Of a stretch of DNA of 8,758 nt, positions 6,545 to 8,758 are shown in pieces. Position 1 is the first letter of the stretch. Every line of letters begins with the position of its first letter. Position numbers and translations under genes: made by a program. The DNA is from Aigarchaeota archaeon. Its GTDB lineage: Archaea; Thermoproteota; Nitrososphaeria_A; Caldarchaeales; Wolframiiraptoraceae. The stretch covers positions 19,303-28,060 of the forward strand of contig JANXDQ010000001.1 of NCBI GenBank assembly GCA_025059415.1, in the 5' to 3' direction. The notes beneath the pieces were generated by a model. It was given only the letters and a program-made list of their open reading frames with translations. It was not told the DNA's origin and ran no database searches.

Positions 6545-8110
6545 TTACTCCTGAGAAGGTGAGAGCACACGCCTATAATACTCTCTAGCGTTTTTCCCAG
6601 TCACCCTCTCCCATTCATCGATCGGGATTCCATATCCCTTCTGGATCACATCCCTGTAGACCTCTGGTAGGACGTTGAAGGCGCAGAAGGGTATAACCCT
6701 GTTATCGGGAAGCAGGTAATGAATGCAGCACCGTCGAACTCTCTCCACATCGTAATTGTATTTATCCATGAAATGCATCATCCCGAGGAAGAGGCTCCTG
6801 CGATGCCACTCGCCGAGGCTCCTGTAATCATGCTTTATGAATATCTTGAAGAGTAATCGTCTAACGTTGAGTCCAGAGGGCTTCTTCTCCTCATTTATGA
6901 ATTTTCCCAAATCCCAGATGAACTTTGCGAGGGTCATGTATTTGTTGGCTCCTGCCTTTATGCTATCCACCGTGTCTTGGAGGTATTTCAGGAATCCATC
7001 TACATCGATAAAGGATGTTATTGGGATCATCCTGCCTCCATCCTTAAAGACATATGTCCCGGCACCGCATACGAAGTGTGCTGAGAGCTCGTATTGTGGT
7101 CTATTGGTTATTGCCTCAACTAGGTGGGTTACCGGGGTGCATGAAGGGACGGGGAACCAGGCATCCTCGGGGATCTCGCCGCCGGTCTGCTCCTCGATCA
7201 ACTTTATACAGTCTGGAATCGTTATCCTAAATCTCTCCCTCTCCTTCCTCGGCATCCTCCCGACGAGTGATACTGGCTGGAAATTAACAGACCTGACTAT
7301 GTCCGCGTTCTCGAATCCAAATCTTATCATGTCACCGAGCTCATGATCGTTCACGCTCTTTATGACTGTGGGGACCAGGACTATCCCGACGCCTAGCTTC
7401 CTCGCGTTCTCCAGAACCGCCGGGATCTCCCAGTGATTCTTAGGATTGGTCTCCGGCGTGACGCCGTCAAAGCTGAGGTAGAGGGTGCTGACGCCCTCCT
7501 CTTTCACGCGCTTAAAGAACTCGAAGTCTCTCGCGAGCCTGATCCCATTGGTGTTGAGCTGAACATGGTCAAACCCCTCTTCCTTGAGAACCCTGATTAT
7601 CTCGGGCAAATCATCCCTAAGAGCGGGCTCCCCACCAGTTAGCTGGACAGAATTCCCCGGGACCGGCCTCATATTCTTCAAATTCCTCGCCATCTCCCGG
7701 ATCTGCTCTATGCTCGGTTCATAGACATATCCAGCCCGCTCAGCGAAGAAGAAGCAATACCAGCAAAAGAGGTCACATCTATTCGTGACAACTATGTTAG
7801 CGAGCGCCGTGTGGCTCATGTGGCCAGGACAGAGGCCGCAGTCAAATGGGCAGGTGTAATTCATTGTCGTGACGTTGGGATTCTCCACGCCCTTCCCATC
7901 ATGCGCATACTTTGAGAATCTATGGTACATCTTGCTGCTGCCGAAATAGAGTTCGACGACTTCGCCGTGCTCTGGGCAAATCTTCTCGATGTAAATCTTC
8001 CCATCCTCCTCGACCAGTTTTGCCGATACGAGCGCATTACACTCTGGGCACACGCTGAAGGTTTCTCCAACTACTCTAGCTTCCTCTTTTCCAACAACTG
8101 CCTGAACCAA
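6545..8110 (-). CDS. tes: Tetraether lipid synthase, radical SAM (Tes / GDGT-MAS)
   Basis: 521-residue radical SAM protein matching the MJ0619/Tes family (COG1964). Tes joins the phytanyl tails of two archaeol-type lipids by C-C coupling to make macrocyclic and membrane-spanning tetraether (GDGT) lipids at the cytoplasmic membrane. Cysteines fall in the expected groups: CPEC (21-24) and C45 in CPEHG, a rubredoxin-like site; CPFDCGLC (87-94); the radical SAM CX3CX2C motif C112/C116/C119 (CDLFCWYC); then C301, C324, C348, C461/C462 and C476, available for auxiliary clusters. SAM-binding elements are TGGEP (158-162) and LNTNG (185-189). Length agrees with M. jannaschii Tes (about 500). TTG start; no ATG or GTG is in frame upstream as far as 8170. 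Single-gene unit, 197 bases from the upstream repair gene. A paralogue acting on related lipid couplings (for example bridged GMGT) cannot be excluded. Possession of Tes predicts GDGT membranes. Confidence 0.9.
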   Translation of the reverse strand: MVQAVVGKEEARVVGETFSVCPECNALVSAKLVEEDGKIYIEKICPEHGEVVELYFGSSKMYHRFSKYAHDGKGVENPNVTTMNYTCPFDCGLCPGHMSHTALANIVVTNRCDLFCWYCFFFAERAGYVYEPSIEQIREMARNLKNMRPVPGNSVQLTGGEPALRDDLPEIIRVLKEEGFDHVQLNTNGIRLARDFEFFKRVKEEGVSTLYLSFDGVTPETNPKNHWEIPAVLENARKLGVGIVLVPTVIKSVNDHELGDMIRFGFENADIVRSVNFQPVSLVGRMPRKERERFRITIPDCIKLIEEQTGGEIPEDAWFPVPSCTPVTHLVEAITNRPQYELSAHFVCGAGTYVFKDGGRMIPITSFIDVDGFLKYLQDTVDSIKAGANKYMTLAKFIWDLGKFINEEKKPSGLNVRRLLFKIFIKHDYRSLGEWHRRSLFLGMMHFMDKYNYDVERVRRCCIHYLLPDNRVIPFCAFNVLPEVYRDVIQKGYGIPIDEWERVTGKNAREYYRRVLSPSQE

Positions 8111-8137
8111 TTCCGCGGATTCACAACGTGCTTTGCA

Positions 8138-8146
8138 TAATAAAAA
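8138..8146 (-). promoter_or_regulatory. TATA box candidate for tes
   Basis: TTTTTATTA on the minus strand is centred 32 bases before the TTG at 8110, giving a predicted start near 8117 and an almost leaderless mRNA. TTATTAATAA immediately upstream (about 8149-8158) is an alternative box that would give a leader near 19 bases. Neither reading provides a strong Shine-Dalgarno sequence. Confidence 0.4.
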
Positions 8147-8154
8147 CGTTATTA

Positions 8155-8206
8155 ATAAGATAGCTAAGTGGAAAGAGGGGATAAGATAATCCGGAGAACA
8201 TCTTAT
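8155..8206. repeat. Three copies of ATAAGAT upstream of the tes promoter
   Basis: ATAAGAT occurs at 8155-8161 and 8181-8187 in direct orientation, with a perfect inverted copy ATCTTAT at 8200-8206. The last two form a 7-base inverted repeat with a 12-base spacer. All lie upstream of the tes TATA element, where archaeal activators or regulators often bind. A separate near-perfect palindrome, ACACAA-T-TTGTGT, follows at 8234-8246. Function is inference. Confidence 0.35.
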
Positions 8207-8307
8207 GAACTTGGGTACACCACAACGCGGTCAACACAATTTGTGTCTCCGATAATGGAGCTTGCATCCATAAACGAGGCGTCAAATATTTTCTATATGA
8301 GATATTT

Positions 8308-8758
8308 TTACAGGCATGAGATAGTCTTCCTTATCTGCTCAATGAACTTACGATATTTCTCTAAATCATTCCATATCCAGAGGTTAATCCCATTAATGGG
8401 GACTGGCTCGGTTTCTACAACTTCCCATAATTCCTCCTTCGTGAAGACCTTGAGATAATGCTCTGGATTTTTAATGAGTAGTATTCTGCGATACTCTACT
8501 TCGTGAACATGGGTTATGGGCGTGCCGTCTAATGATTCAACTTTTTCAAGAAGCTCCTTTATATCATCAAGGCTTATAGTGCTTGTAAATTCTCTCCTTC
8601 TCCACTCGTCTACGCATGCCTGGAAAAAAACTCACGAGGTCTTGGATATATGCCCTCCCATCATTATAATACATAAGAACGATGGGGTGATTTAGCCAGC
8701 CCCTTTTCCCATCATTGATCAAATTCAGCCTCCGGAGAATGGCCTTCAAAACCTGCTT
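8308..8758 (-). pseudogene. Frameshifted, partial gene: endonuclease V-like pyrimidine-dimer DNA glycosylase family
   Basis: The gene enters from the right edge and stops at TAA 8308-8310. In frame from 8758 the protein opens KQVLKAILRRL, runs through RGWLNHPIVLMYY and reaches DLVSFF at a run of seven T (plus-strand A 8624-8630). That frame then stops at 8567, while the next frame continues QACVDEWRRREFTST and further to HEVEYRRILLIKNPEHY and a C-terminal IWNDLEKYRKF. Removing one T joins them into about 149 residues. KQ-x-x-x-A-x-x-x-L, GW-x-NHP, the C-x-x-EW-x-RR segment and R-x-x-LL-x-K-x-PEHY are, from memory, the hallmarks of the MSMEG_6728-like relatives of T4 endonuclease V, which is known to cut at UV pyrimidine dimers. 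The true start is beyond the window: TTG 8749 is an internal leucine. Whether the frameshift is real, programmed or a homopolymer read error is open; function of this subfamily is inferred. Confidence 0.6.

Noticed and set aside
6512..6554. Possible C/D box small RNA (GTGATGG at 6512-6518, CTGA at 6551-6554)
   Set aside because: The C box lacks the final A of RTGATGA, no D'/C' pair is seen inside, and the D box falls within the tes coding region.
8168..8458. A 96-codon open frame on the plus strand
   Set aside because: It lies antisense to the C-terminal half of the frameshifted glycosylase-like gene, whose motifs (NPEHY, R-x-x-LL) are recognisable, and its own translation shows no family features.
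8567..8749. A complete 60-codon minus-strand gene starting at TTG 8749
   Set aside because: The frame stays open to the window edge and the residues before the TTG (KQV) fit the family, so the TTG is an internal leucine and the early stop is due to the frameshift.
1..8758. Mobile element, defence island or CRISPR array
   Set aside because: No transposase, integrase, terminal inverted repeats, spaced identical repeats or toxin-antitoxin genes are visible; coding style is even across the window.

Overview
The window reads as a piece of an archaeal chromosome, most likely from a thermophile of the TACK group (Crenarchaeota, Korarchaeota, Bathyarchaeota and relatives). Four things point there: a zinc-ribbon eS26 ribosomal protein, which Euryarchaeota lack; a tetraether-lipid radical SAM synthase; TATA-box promoters with very short leaders; and frequent TTG starts. 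The exact lineage cannot be read from this stretch. No tRNA, rRNA, CRISPR array, insertion sequence or phage gene is visible. Gaps between genes are all under 200 bases.

Layout, left to right. Bases 2-214 (+) are the 3' end of a phosphofructokinase gene. It converges on a LysX/ArgX-type ATP-grasp ligase (251-1096, -). A divergent intergenic region then leads to eS26 (1291-1575, +) and a membrane-anchored HtrA/Deg protease with its own promoter (1668-2894, +). The protease gene ends 5 bases from the end of a convergent PPP-family Ser/Thr phosphatase (2900-3694, -). The phosphatase lies directly downstream of, and probably in one transcript with, an NCS1 nucleobase/pyrimidine permease (3716-5029, -). 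The permease is divergent from a short type I glutamine synthetase (5169-6398, +). After a 146-base convergent gap with two stem-loops comes the tetraether synthase Tes (6545-8110, -). At the right edge is a partial gene (8308-8758, -) of the endonuclease V-like pyrimidine-dimer glycosylase family, broken by a +1 frameshift in a run of seven T.

Most genes are core-metabolism or housekeeping functions: glycolysis, lysine/arginine biosynthesis through the LysW carrier, translation, protein quality control, phosphoprotein signalling, nitrogen assimilation and membrane lipid synthesis. One plausible local theme is nitrogen: glutamine synthetase shares a divergent promoter region with the nucleobase permease. 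I did not find a clearly new multi-gene system. The points most worth a second look are the frameshifted repair gene that simple ORF calling hides, the glutamine synthetase lacking the usual N-terminal helix, the LysX/ArgX substrate question, and several unexplained repeats and stems in the promoters of the permease, glutamine synthetase and tes genes and in the tes 3' gap.
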